51,029 nt of DNA from an uncultured bacterium. GTDB lineage: Bacteria > Patescibacteriota > Gracilibacteria > Absconditabacterales > Absconditicoccaceae. Where the stretch lies: positions 1-51,029 of the forward strand of contig CALMFT010000037.1 of the NCBI GenBank assembly GCA_937862565.1, written 5' to 3'. Positions 29,705-39,595 of the stretch are shown here, piece after piece. Every line of letters starts with the position of its first letter. Position 1 is the stretch's first letter. The position numbers and the translations under genes are program-made. Under the pieces are notes generated by a model. That model searched no databases, was not told the origin of the DNA, and saw only the letters and a list, made by a program, of their open reading frames with translations.

Positions 29705-32644
29705 TTAAAAGTCCGAAATAGGATTTTTAAAGTTATCTGGCTCTAAGTTAGGATCAATATCTAGTTGCGCATATTCTTGATTATCTGCGCTTTCAACAGT
29801 TTTTTGCTCTTCTAATCAGTATGCTGGAATTTTATCTTTATCTGGCTCAAACTTAAAACTTTCCGTACTTGGATTAGGATCAATAGTAGTTTGAGTATCT
29901 CCCTGGATGTTTGCTCTTTCAGTGGTAATTTGTTTTTCTAAGGATTTTAAATTTTGTGCTTTAGTATCAATTTGACCATTGAGGGTGTTGATTTCTTGTG
30001 TTAATGTAGTTTGCTTTGTTTTAAGTCCTTGATAGTTTTCTGAACCTTTGGCATATTCTGTATACACTAAGATTGTTTGTTGAAGTTCTCTAGATTTTAC
30101 TTCTGATGAGTCTCTCAAATCATTATTATTAGCTGTTTTTGCTTGTTCATATTGTGTGTCTGAAGCTTTTTTCGCAGCGGTTAATTCAATTAACTCATTA
30201 TTAATATTTTCCATTGTTAGTTTTTCTCCCTTCAATGTGGTTTTTCATTCAAATAAATTAGTGAATACTTCCAATCCCTTTTCTACTTCCACTTTCTCTC
30301 TTGTTTTTTGATCTTTTTCTAGAATAAGTTTTCTTGCACCTATCTTTGTGTCCACATAATTGTTTTGAACATTCAGTACCTTTGTAGCAATATTTTCTTT
30401 ACCAAGTTGTACAGTAAATTCGTCTACTTTACTTTTTAATGAATCACGAGATGTTTGAAGGTTTGTTAAAATTTCATCCATTTTCTGAATGGTAGGTATT
30501 AATTTATCTCCAGATCTGTCATCCTTATCATAGGTAGTTCCTTGTGTATCCAAAACTTTTCTCGTATTATCTAGTGTATCACGAGATTTTTTAATATTTA
30601 AATATTTGGTTTCTAATGCTTTATCGATAGTTTGTAACTCATCAATTCCATTTCCATATACTTTCTTGATAGTATTATTTTGTTTTTGGAGGGTGTCTTG
30701 AGTAGTTGAAAATAAATCATCATGTGAACCTTTCAATCCATCAATTTCTAATATTTTTTTTGGTTTATCATTAAAACTGGTAGTAGGTAATTCTGCTATT
30801 CTCTCTTCAATTGAAGTGGACAAAGTGTTTTGTTTATCGCTATCTTTCGAAAGTAGATCTGTTGTTTGTGATTGAATATTTGATGAGTTGGTAGAGTTTG
30901 ATAATGTATAATTGATAAATACCTCCACCTCATTAATGGCTTTTTCAGTACTATTATTGATAGCATTAGTATCAATATTAATCTCTTTTCTATCCCATTT
31001 ACCTCCTTCATCAATTATTCTCCCAATAGATTTAGAAGATTTTTTCATTGCATCACCAGCATTTTCATAATTTTCAATCACTTCTTTCTTAGATGGATCA
31101 ATATTGATTATTTCTTTTTTATTAGTGATATTTTCTTTTTCATCAAATTGAGGTTCGGTTTCTGGATGTACACTACCTCGAGCTGTTAATTGATCTTTAA
31201 TAGAAGTTCTAACAGCTAAATTTTCACTATAAGTTTTTGTATATCATGTAAGTGTTTCAGCTAAAGTCTGTATTTTTGTTAAACCTTTTTCAGTCTTTTT
31301 GAATTCTCCATCGATTTCGTTCACCTGTTTTTTGGAAATATTATTAATTTTTGAAGAATCATACTCTAACATTCCTCCTTCAATAGTTGTATTAATTTCT
31401 ACTTGAGAAGGTTTTGCGTCTTCAGGAGCTACTATTTTATTTGCTGGTTCTACTGTTTCAATTTTTTGAGTGGGCGTCAGATCTTTGGTAGAACTTTCCT
31501 CAATAGTTGCTGAATCAGATATTTTATTTACTTTTATTTTCCCAGCAGTTTTATCTAAGGTAAACTCAAAATTTTCATTACCTACTTTTGCATTCAGTGC
31601 TTCTCAATTTCGATTTTTTGCAATGCTAATTGTACCTTGATCGTTACCTTTGATGAGTCAAATATTTATAATACCTACTTTAAAGGAAATTGAAGGAGTA
31701 CCATCAGAATTTTTAGCAATACTCAAACCTGTATTCCCTCGATCTATTCAATTTTCTATACTTTTAATAAGAATCTCTTTCATAGCCTTACCTTCTTCAG
31801 TTTTTTCAACTGCTTCCATTTCTTTATCTCTATCTAGTGTTGATTTTTTTCATTCTTCCGGTTTATCTGCTGCTGGTTTTTCTTTTGAAGCGGGTACAGG
31901 AGTATTTTTTTCTTTCTCTTGATTTTTTGCTTTTTCAGTACCTGGGAACATTACTGAGGCAGCAATATTTTTATAATGATTTTTGAGTTCTTCCCCTATT
32001 TTGATAGTTTCTGCCAATGATAAAGATCCTTTCGTAGGACAGGCATTATTTTCATTGAGTAAAGCTTCCAATGTTACTTTACCTGGAATACAGTCAATCT
32101 TAGATGAACCATTGTATTCTTGTTTAGCACCTGTTTCATACAGACTACAAGTAAGTTGGAATTCAGCAACCGCGAAAAGGAAATTTCTATCTACTGGTCC
32201 AGAAGCACTAATAGTTTCACCATTTGCTCCATGATATCCCAATTGATTCAATCTTGTACGTACCATAGTGGTTGCATTTTTATTATAGGTTGTTCAAAGA
32301 GTTTTAGCTAAAGTGTTCAATCCATCTGTATTTTTCAAAAATTCACCTCTTACCCAATATTTATACACTCCTACTTCCTGATCAGAAAATGTCCCTCCTT
32401 CTTTGAAAGTATTGAGGAGATCACTAATTACGATAGATTCTTTACCTTTGAGTTCAGAATTCAATAAGGCATCAATTCTTTTTTCCGCCTCCTTTCTTGT
32501 GTTTACGTCAGTAATTTGAAATTCTTTGGTACTAATACCCATTTCTTTTCATTTTACTGAAGAAGTCTCTAGTGAAGAGCTTTCCATCGTTTCGTTATCT
32601 TGTAAGAGTTCAAAATTAAGAAAATGTTTTGCAATCATATTCAT
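29705..32644 (-). CDS. Long coiled-coil protein with a peptidoglycan-binding-like domain
   Basis: This 979-aa frame runs from ATG 32644 (M-N-M-I-A-K-H-F) to TAA 29705; no signal peptide is evident. Around residues 120-195 is a PG_binding_1-like unit: V-R-T-R-L-N-Q-L-G-Y-H-G, then F-L-F-A-V-A-E-F-Q-L. A Lys/Glu/Pro-rich linker and two short similar beta units (S-I-A-K-N, near 290 and 320) follow. Residues ~440-950 are heptad-rich helices with many Gln, Thr, Lys and Asp. Six or more TGAs are read as Gly. It may be a structural or wall-linked protein; export is not visible in the sequence. Function unknown. Confidence 0.7.
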
Positions 32645-32685
32645 CTGACTATAAAAGATAATAAAATATTTAATTTATTAATCTT

Positions 32686-32714
32686 ATCATAACCAGACTC
32701 AGAATGTTTGTCAA
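32686..32714 (-). promoter_or_regulatory. Promoter of the coiled-coil gene
   Basis: On the minus strand TTGACA (32714-32709), 17 bp, TATGAT (32691-32686). It would give a ~35-nt leader before ATG 32644. It lies just past the stop of the upstream TraX-like gene. Confidence 0.7.
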
Positions 32715-32716
32715 AT

Positions 32717-33607
32717 TTAGACTGTCGTTTGAGTTGATTGTTTGATGACTATTCGAGCCAATAATCCAAGGAAATGAAGGACATAAATCCATACCGCATA
32801 TTTGCTCAAAAAGAGTACAAAAGCATCTCGCAAAGCAAACTTTTTCATGGAGTAATTCTTATAAGAAAGCACTCGTATACTGATCATTCAAGCTATCCAT
32901 CCCACATAGGCTACTATTCGTTGAGTGTTTGAAAATGGAAATGAGCTATTTACAGACTTGAGTCCAAAGAACCCGAGAGTCATAGGTAACCAGAGTATTC
33001 GTCGCCATGATTTATATTGTCTGATCGTAAGCCCAAGAAGCGCCATGCCCAAAGTCATAGTTCCATATTCTACAAATTCTTTAGATGCTGGAATAAGGAA
33101 ATAGAGTCCGACCATGAGAGCGACAATTCCCAGTAATCATAAGGTTCTTAGGAGATAATAGAGGGTAGTTTTCTTGATAGTTTTCACTCCAGGAACCGTA
33201 TCCATCGCATCCAATACCTTATTTCCTAGTCCGTAACTATAGATATCGATAGCTTGTTTGGTTACACCCGTCCCTTTGCGAACTACCCATTTTGAGAAAG
33301 ATTGCAGTACTCAGATCAAGAGTTTTACCAGTATGACAGCGGGAAGTATGTTGAGTTGTCGTAAGTCATACCCTTTGAAATAACTCACTCCTCGGAGCAC
33401 ACCTTGAACAGCTAGTGCACAAAATATGAGTCCACCTCCAATACGAGTTGACTTATTCCATCCTATCAACATAAAAAATAAAGGAAATGACCATCTTCAG
33501 ATTACTCTGAGCTCTATCATATCTGGATAGAGAAAATACCCAATATGATCCACAATCATCAGTAAGATAGCAATTACTTTGAGATAATCGTAGAGATTGG
33601 GACGCAT
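32717..33607 (-). CDS. TraX-like multi-pass membrane protein
   Basis: This 296-aa protein starts at ATG 33607. Its N-terminus Y-D-Y-L-K-V-I-A-I-L-L-M-I-V-D-H-I-G-Y-F-L-Y-P and then G-R-W-S-F-P-L-F-F-M-L-I-G match the TraX family (F-pilin acetylase and related acyltransferases), including the conserved D-H and G-R-x-x-F-P-L-F. About eight hydrophobic segments are visible. It probably acetylates an envelope polymer or protein, but the substrate is unknown. It is 36 nt downstream of the pseudouridine synthase gene. Confidence 0.7.
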
Positions 33608-33643
33608 GAGAAAGCGAGAAACTAATTAAATAATCTATTCTAT

Positions 33644-34354
33644 TTATTTCTGATTATTTCTGATCATTTCTAATCCTGTAGATCGTAAATGAAGATTTGT
33701 AGCTTTATCTGAAGGCTTTTTTAATGTCTTAGGGCAGTAGAGTTTATCACCAAGTACTGGATGACCCATGCTTGCTGTATGTATTCTAATTTGATGACGG
33801 ATGCCTTTTTTAATAACTATTCTACAAGTGCTAGAATCATTTTCTGGATTGTAATAGAGAACTTCAATCACCGTATCTACTTCATGCGCTTTACCTCTTT
33901 GATGTTTTTTTTGCATTGTCATCTTCGTAGGGATGCTTTTGTGATGGTAAATAGGGGAACTAATAGTGATTTTTTCTCATTGTACGTCAAACAATAATCG
34001 AGCTGATTTAAATTTTTTGAGATCAAGTTTACCTTGGAGATCTGCATAATATATTTTATCACACTTATCATTATCCTGATGAGATTTGTAAGTATCAAAA
34101 ATAATCTGATTTTTAGCGAAAAAGAGCAGTCCTGCAGTCTGATTATCTAATCTATTTACGAGTCCTAATTCTTGTATAGTATGAAAATACTGTTCTCCTG
34201 CTAAAGATCGATTTTCCTGTAAAGCCTTAATTTGATTTCATTTAGTCTTGATGAGTTCTTCCACAAAAGAAGGCTGATCACCGAAGGTAGTCGCGATATT
34301 GTGTGGCTTCCAAACATAATAAAACCAATCATTTTCGTATCGAGTATGTGCCAT
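33644..34354 (-). CDS. RluA-family RNA pseudouridine synthase
   Basis: This 236-aa protein starts at ATG 34354. The catalytic motif L-V-N-R-L-D-N-Q-T-A-G-L-L-F-F-A-K near residue 75 carries the Asp nucleophile (R-L-D). The C-terminal G-I-R-H-Q-I-R-I-H-T-A-S-M-G-H-P-V-L-G-D motif follows. There is no S4 domain. It converts uridine to pseudouridine in rRNA or tRNA; the exact site cannot be inferred. It starts 13 nt after the PP2C-like gene, so the two are likely one transcript. Confidence 0.85.
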
Positions 34355-34367
34355 ATGCAAAAGGGGA

Positions 34368-36422
34368 TTACTGATTAGTTGCTGCTTTTTGATTTGATAA
34401 CAAGGTTGCCTCATAGCTTTCTATATAATCATAGAGTTTGATATTTGCAATTCCTTGTGCCGTAAGGATAGAAAGTTGTGGTTTAGAACTATCACTAACA
34501 GCTACATCCAATATTTCAGTTTTTGGTAATTGCATTGCAAAGAGGTATTTCAGGCTATAGCTATTTTTATTATTGTCTGAAGTTTTATTTGGAACTGACT
34601 TATAAGTAAGTAGTACGTGCTTAGTAGGTTCGTAAAGATATACATAATTGCTACTAGCGAAAGTCATTACTTTTACTCCTTGTGAAGCGGTAGTTGGTAA
34701 AGCTTTAGATCAAGTTGCAACAGGAGTAGTCATATACAGATCTTGTCCACCTTCCAATGGTACTTTTCTATTTTGTGACGATGTTCCATCTCTTCGCATT
34801 TGGTACAATGATTGATCGCTTGGAGCCCAAATCAAGAATGACCCATCAATACTCATGCTTGAGATTGCTCCTGGATTAAATCCATTTGCGAATCCGTATT
34901 CAAGAGGTTGTTTGAAAGATTCTCTTGTTCATGGTATCAAAGGATATCTCAAAATATAAGTTCCCGCTGCATTGAGAGATTTATTTTTTACGAGAGCATA
35001 CATATTACTGCTTCCAAATGTTCCTATTTGCATAATTTGTTTTTCGAACTCTCCTGAAGATCATGCTCACCCAATTGACGCAGTCTGAATATTTTGTTTC
35101 GTCAGATTATAAATTTTATTTCCATTATCAAAACAATACAAACCATTATTTTGTAAGTTTGGAGTACAACCTTCTATTCTTGATTCCAATCCAAGTTTTT
35201 GAGTAATTCCTCTATTTTCATTGCTGGTAGCACCAATGATTACTCCCTGGTCACCCACGATTGAAAGTTGGTTATTTGCAAACAAAGCTTTTGGTTTTCC
35301 AATATCTAAAGTATCACTGCTATTGAAAGTAATAGTCCAATCATCGAGTTGTTCAACTGATTCTATATTGAATCATGCTTGATACTCTGATTGCAACATA
35401 TTTTTGAGTTGTTTGATGTCCAAAGGAAGTTTACCTTCTTTTTCCAATTGATTTATTTTATTTTCAAGATTTTTATAGATAGTGAATTTTTCTTTTGACG
35501 TAGGATCAAGAATTTTGAATGCTTCTATTTCTTTCTTGATAGAATCAAGTGAGATATATTCTTGAGTATTTGTGTCAGTAGTGGTAATTTTTACTCCATT
35601 ACCAGAGCTTAGGAAATTTGAAACCAATAAGCCAACCAATAAAAGCATCAATGCTCCAAAACCTACCAAACTCATAAGATATCTCCTTTTTTTGAAGAAA
35701 TACTGAAATCTATCTACATAATCATTTACCGAATTGCCAGTCCCTATGCTCATCACTTTATCATCAAGTTTTATAAAATCAAGATGTATCATGCCTATAC
35801 TATCAAGCCCTGTTCTTTCATTGAGCATTTCTTCAATAATCTGAACTATTGTTCTTTCGTCCGTTCAGTTTATCTCTCCAATATATGCAAAATCTTCAGC
35901 ATCCGTGAAGTAACTTATATTGTTTGCAAAGTAGATAATTTCATCTCCATTATTGAGATCTCATTCTATAAGTTCTGCAAAAAGATCTATTTTTTTATTA
36001 TTGCTAGCATCGTTGTGCAATGAATAATACAAAGTCCCCTTACGAAATATAATCAAGGAACCATTTCCAATAACGGAACATACATAATAATTATCCAAGA
36101 AAAATTCTATAAATCATCTAATCTCAATTTTTTGAAATAATCTGAGTTTTTCTGCGAATACTGCAAGCTTACTATTGAGCTCTTGGATTGCTAACTCAAA
36201 ATATGATTTGAATTTAATAACACTAAATTTGGAGTTTTGAGCTTCAAGTTCAAGTTCTTCAAACGCTTCTTTGATAAGATTTTCTTGGTATTGATAATAT
36301 TCACCGTAATAACATACGATTTCAGCTTTAAGAACGAGTCCATTCTCAAATTCTTTATAGTAACTATAATTTGATTGTTGTGTTTCATCAATGTACAACT
36401 GCTTCTTAGTATATAATTTCAT
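34368..36422 (-). CDS. PP2C-like domain, one membrane helix, beta-rich outer domain
   Basis: This 684-aa protein starts at ATG 36422 and ends at TAA 34368. Residues ~90-215 resemble the second half of a PP2C phosphatase: G-N-G-S-L-I-I-F-R-K-G-T-L-Y, E-G-D-L-N-N-G-D-E-I-I-Y-F-A, T-D-A-E-D, then T-I-V-Q-I-I-E-E-M-L. The metal-binding aspartates of active enzymes are not evident. A single helix (L-M-S-L-V-G-F-G-A-L-M-L-L-L-V near 250-272) leads to a short helical linker and a beta-propeller-like C-terminal half (S-I-V-G-D-Q-G, S-I-D-G-S-F-L-I-W). It could be a pseudophosphatase sensor. The domain call is an inference. Confidence 0.6.
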
Positions 36423-36526
36423 CTAATTACTCGCCAAAAAGTGTTAAAAAAGCTGTGGCTTTTCAAGAAACTAAGCTAAACCAAAAAAAATCGTTAGTGC
36501 TTGTAGGCCGATATATTCTTTCTCAC

Positions 36527-36579
36527 TGTAGTTAATTTTTCACAATATTCAACTTGAAAATAGAGGTTTTTTAACTACA
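36527..36579. repeat. Inverted repeat upstream of tRNA-Lys
   Basis: TGTAGTTAA (36527-36535) and TTAACTACA (36571-36579) are perfect inverted copies 35 nt apart, in the 279-nt spacer before the tRNA. A short AAAAGC/GCTTTT hairpin lies at 36448-36463. Function unknown. Confidence 0.5.
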
Positions 36580-36612
36580 TCTTACACTATCTAATTTTCA
36601 ATACTTTGACAC

Positions 36613-36642
36613 TTTACAATTGTTAAAAATTAGGAATATAAT
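36613..36642 (+). promoter_or_regulatory. Probable tRNA-Lys promoter
   Basis: TTTACA (36613-36618), 18 bp, TATAAT (36637-36642), about 60 nt before the mature tRNA. Confidence 0.6.
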
Positions 36643-36701
36643 AAATTTGCAGCTTAGATATTCTTTCTGAACTCTCTTATATTATTTATAAATTTGATTG
36701 T

Positions 36702-36774
36702 GGGTTTATAGCTCAGTTGGTAGAGCACAGGACTCTTAATCCTTTGGTCCAGGGTTCGAATCCCTGTAAACCCA
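36702..36774 (+). tRNA. tRNA-Lys (anticodon CUU)
   Basis: A 73-nt cloverleaf: acceptor GGGTTTA/TAAACCC with discriminator A, D-arm GCTC/GAGC, T-arm with GGTTCGAATCC. Anticodon CTT at 36735-36737 reads AAG. The 3' CCA is not encoded. One mismatch (C-T) is at the first anticodon-stem pair. It lies immediately upstream of the prophage integrase region. Confidence 0.95.
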
Positions 36775-36805
36775 ATTTAAATGAAATCAATGGTTATTAC
36801 ATAGA

Positions 36806-36857
36806 AATAACCCGCTCCCCAAGCCGTCTAAAGCGGTGCGGAGAGGGGTTATTTTTT
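36806..36857 (+). terminator. Terminator after tRNA-Lys
   Basis: AATAACCC (36806-36813) pairs with GGGTTATT (36846-36853), with a smaller inner hairpin (CCGTCTAAAGCGG), followed by T residues. Confidence 0.8.
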
Positions 36858-36937
36858 GTTTAGGGACTATACTAAAAAATCAGTACTCTGAATGAGCAGA
36901 TTGACCGCTTGGTAAAGCGAATTTCAGGCGGTGCGGA
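36833..36937 (+). repeat. GC-rich direct repeat GCGGTGCGGA at the element edge
   Basis: GCGGTGCGGA occurs at 36833-36842 and 36928-36937, 95 bp apart. A related inverted copy (CCCGCACC) is near 38646, upstream of the recombinase gene. It is unusual in such AT-rich DNA; it could mark an attachment site or an older insertion. Confidence 0.4.
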
Positions 36938-38549
36938 ACCCATTTTCCTTCTCATACAAAAGTTTATCCCCAAACAAAACATGTACCATTTGTTTTCTCA
37001 ATTCATTATTAGATAATTCCCGCACCTTTTTTGGTGAAAGATAGATAGCTTTTGCTTGAACCAAACACTCCTGTAGTTCTTGCTCTGACATAAACTCCTT
37101 TGATTTAATCTCCTCCTTAATTTTTTCTTTTTCAATACGCAATAATTCCCACTCTTTCTCCATATCTTCTATAAGATTCGTGTTTTCTGTTTTTACCATA
37201 ATTTGTCTGACGCTCGTTAATTGTTTTTCAATTTGCCCTAGAGCTTTTTTCTTATCAACAATCATTAATTCTTGGAATTCATATCTTTTTTTCCAAACAC
37301 GTTTGATTGTCTCTTCGAGCAGGTTCCAGGTATCTTCATTGATATCTAAGGTGCCTAGTAATTGATCAAATTGTGAGTGAATCGTATCTCTTGCAACTTG
37401 CCATCTATTCTTATCTTTCTTATTGGTGCAACCGTAATATGGATATTTTTGATTCCTTCATTGAGATCGGTATCCTGAGATTTTTGTCCCACAATGTCCG
37501 CAATGAATATAATCCTTCAATGGAAAATCAGGATTATCTTTCAGTTTAGTCTTGCCGATATATTTATCAGCAAATCTTCTGTTCATAATCTTTTTGACTG
37601 TTTCCATAGAAATCAAAGCCTCATGTTTTGCTGGAATAAGCTCGTTAATATCTCGTTTAGGATGATGAATAAATCCTGCATAAAAATACAGTCTGCTTTC
37701 TCAAAATAATGTCTCAACGATTGTTTTGTATAATACTCACTGGGTATTTTGAGTACTATTGCTTTTCATGCCTTTGTCTTTCATATACCTGAATACCGCT
37801 GATTCCGATTCTAAGATACCGTTGGCATACATTTCCAAGGCTTCTTTGACCAGTTGTCCTTTGGTAGGATGAATAACAACCATGCTGTTCTTGCCTTCTT
37901 TTTGTCTCATGTAGCCGATTGGTACCAAACCAAATGGTCGATGTCCATCATACAGTCTTGCTCTCATACCGTTCATTGCTTTTACTCTCGTGTTCCTTCT
38001 CTCGAATGCTGCGAAAGCATAGAGGATGTTTTCCTGGAGCATTCAGGCACTCGTGTTGTAATCTACGGGATACAGAGTGTATAAAATTTCACATCAGGCT
38101 TCTCTGATCATATTTGTCATCATCAGTGTTTCACCCATGTTGTCATTTCTTGAGATTCTTGAATTATCAACGCAAACAAAATGCGTGATAAACGGCATAG
38201 TACCGTCCTCAGAAATATTCTCAGCTTCATTTGCTGATCATTTACCGCTCGTTGTCTTACTTTTGTTTTTCAATGCTTTTTCTGTTCTTTTTCTTTGTTT
38301 ATCCAAAATATCCAATACTTCATCAAATCAATCTCTTTCAAAGGTTCCTCAGGATACTCATCCATCTTTGATAACCTTTGCAACGATGACATCGTTTCTC
38401 TCGCATCGTTCTTTACACATGGCTTCCTGTGTTTCGATTCAGAATCTTTCCTCTGCCTGACGTTTAGAACTCACACGACAGTAGATCAAAGCTACCTTTC
38501 TCACATCAGAACCAGCGTTCTTGTTTTGGAAGGGGTTTTTATTATACAT
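36867..38549 (-). CDS. Large serine recombinase (phage integrase)
   Basis: This 560-aa recombinase starts at ATG 38549 and ends at TAG 36867; the TGA at 36924 is glycine. The catalytic domain has V-A-L-I-Y-C-R-V-S-S-K-R-Q, with Ser27 the likely nucleophile, then G-V-S-G-G-T-F-E-R-D-G, and D-N-S-R-I-S-R-N near 165. A recombinase domain (G-H-R-P-F-G-L-V-P-I-G-Y) and a zinc ribbon (H-C-G-H-C-G, then Y-Y-G-C) follow, then a coiled-coil C-terminus. Around residues 75-125 the catalytic domain carries a Lys-rich insert. This architecture catalyses unidirectional attP x attB integration. It is transcribed toward the tRNA, away from the phage structural genes. Confidence 0.92.
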
Positions 38550-38576
38550 GGAATAATGAGCTTAAAGAAATAAAAA

Positions 38577-38632
38577 TCCTGTGTTATATAAAACCAGAAT
38601 TTGGTGTCGCATACCAAATAAGGATCACAGGA
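38577..38632. other. Two-tier dyad upstream of the recombinase gene
   Basis: TCCTGTG (38577-38583) and CACAGGA (38626-38632) frame an inner perfect stem ATTTGGT (38599-38605)/ACCAAAT (38613-38619) with loop GTCGCAT. The 56-bp element lies 28 nt upstream of the recombinase start. It could be an operator, an RNA leader structure, or a recombinase-binding site. Confidence 0.55.
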
Positions 38633-38699
38633 GGTATAGGGTTTCCCGCACCTTCCTTTTTTGATATAACTATTATTGCATCTTATTGCAAGTCAATTA

Positions 38700-38906
38700 C
38701 TAAGCTAGTTTTCAAGATATATACATTTCTACAAGATAGAGTCCTAAGTGTTCGGAAAACTCTGATAAATTCTGTATTTGTTCGTCAGAAAATTTCGTTC
38801 AAGTGGTTCAAAGAAGCACCTTTGCTTCCGAGAGTGAAACTAACAATTCCTTTCTAATATTCAGATTCTCTGAGGCAAATTTTTTTTTCCGTAAATGCGG
38901 ACGCAT
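38700..38906 (-). CDS. Hidden 68-aa protein, function unknown
   Basis: The frame runs from ATG 38906 to TAG 38700 only if three TGAs are read as Gly. It begins M-R-P-H-L-R-K-K-K and contains L-L-V-S-L-S-E-A-K-V-L-L-G and F-S-D-E-Q-I-Q-N-L-S-E-F, a plausible small helical protein. It lies upstream of the recombinase, same strand, where phage repressors or excision factors often sit. I recognise no family. Confidence 0.5.
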
Positions 38907-39234
38907 GAATTGGTGGAATGTTTTTCATTGCAGAGTGAATATAAAGTAAAAATCCTGACGTTAAATACAGGTATCAACAATATAATAAATTAAATTTGAG
39001 TTTCATTTTCTTTTTTATTTTTTTGCAATACATTAGTTATCATTACCATAATTCAGTTTTACTAAATTCATTATTATGGCTTTCTTATTGACACAACTGA
39101 ACTAAGCAGAGATCTGATAAAAATCTAGATTCAGATTATTAAAAAATCTCAATAAATGCGTTGTAAAATTATCAATAATATCTTATAATAAGCCGTATAT
39201 TAATACTTTATTTTATCTCATCTCATAATTTATA
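38907..39234. other. 328-nt spacer without a supported gene
   Basis: AT-rich region between the divergent 68-aa minus ORF and the 69-aa plus ORF, the likely place of the lysogeny control promoters. TTGACA at about 39087 lacks a convincing -10. A CATAAT lies 5 nt before ATG 39235, fitting leaderless starts. I see no reading frame here. Confidence 0.5.
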
Positions 39235-39444
39235 ATGACACCAGAGCTTCAAAAAAGAATCATCAAAATTTGTGATGAAAAAATAATTCAAAAAGGAGAT
39301 AACGTGGGACTGTCATTTTATGCATTTTTTGAAAATAAAAATACTGATCCTGATTTGCTTATGACTGTTGCGAAGTGGCGGATATTAGAAAATAAATTAG
39401 ATCACTTTGAAAAAGCAAAAAAAATAAAAGAGATGCTACAATAA
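39235..39444 (+). CDS. Small 69-aa early phage protein
   Basis: This is a short helical protein with no recognised domain: I-I-K-I-C-D-E-K-I, then S-F-Y-A-F-F-E-N-K, then M-T-V-A-K-W-R-I-L-E. A -10-like CATAAT precedes the ATG by 5 nt. It contains no TGA. Its position right of the control region suggests an early or regulatory gene. Confidence 0.55.
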   Translation: MTPELQKRIIKICDEKIIQKGDNVGLSFYAFFENKNTDPDLLMTVAKWRILENKLDHFEKAKKIKEMLQ

Positions 39445-39497
39445 AAAATCTTCATAAAAAGATTGAAAAACAATCCTAAACCACTATATATTTTTCA

Positions 39498-39585
39498 TAC
39501 AGAAAAAATAAGCGTTTGTGGAAACGTGCTTAGTAATCCTAATTAGGGTTATTTTGCCTCCTCAAACGCTTTTTTATTTTCTGTA
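39498..39585. ncRNA. Nested 88-nt dyad element, possible structured RNA or terminator
   Basis: The outer arms (39498-39518 and 39563-39585) are almost perfect 20-bp inverted copies, from TACAGAAA to AGCGTTTG. Inside lies a second dyad TAATCCT-AATT-AGGGTTA (39534-39551). The outer right arm contains TTTTTT after AACGC, so it can end transcription of the 69-aa gene, but its size and nesting exceed a normal terminator. Confidence 0.5.
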
Positions 39586-39589
39586 TTAT
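39584..39589 (+). promoter_or_regulatory. -10 box for leaderless start at 39596
   Basis: TATTAT lies 6 nt before ATG 39596, the same spacing as the other leaderless genes here. The -35 would fall inside the dyad's right arm and is not consensus. Confidence 0.5.
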
Positions 39590-39595
39590 ATACTT

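Noticed and set aside
36702-36774. tRNA-Lys 3' end as the phage attachment core
   Set aside because: No second copy of the tRNA 3' end was found in the window, and large serine recombinases usually do not target tRNA genes.
36867-38549. Fragmented, inactive recombinase
   Set aside because: Reading TGA as Gly gives an uninterrupted 560-aa enzyme with catalytic Ser, R-I-S-R-N and zinc ribbon.
38041-38573. Plus-strand frames opposite the recombinase
   Set aside because: They mirror the well-supported minus-strand enzyme and contain no recognisable domain.
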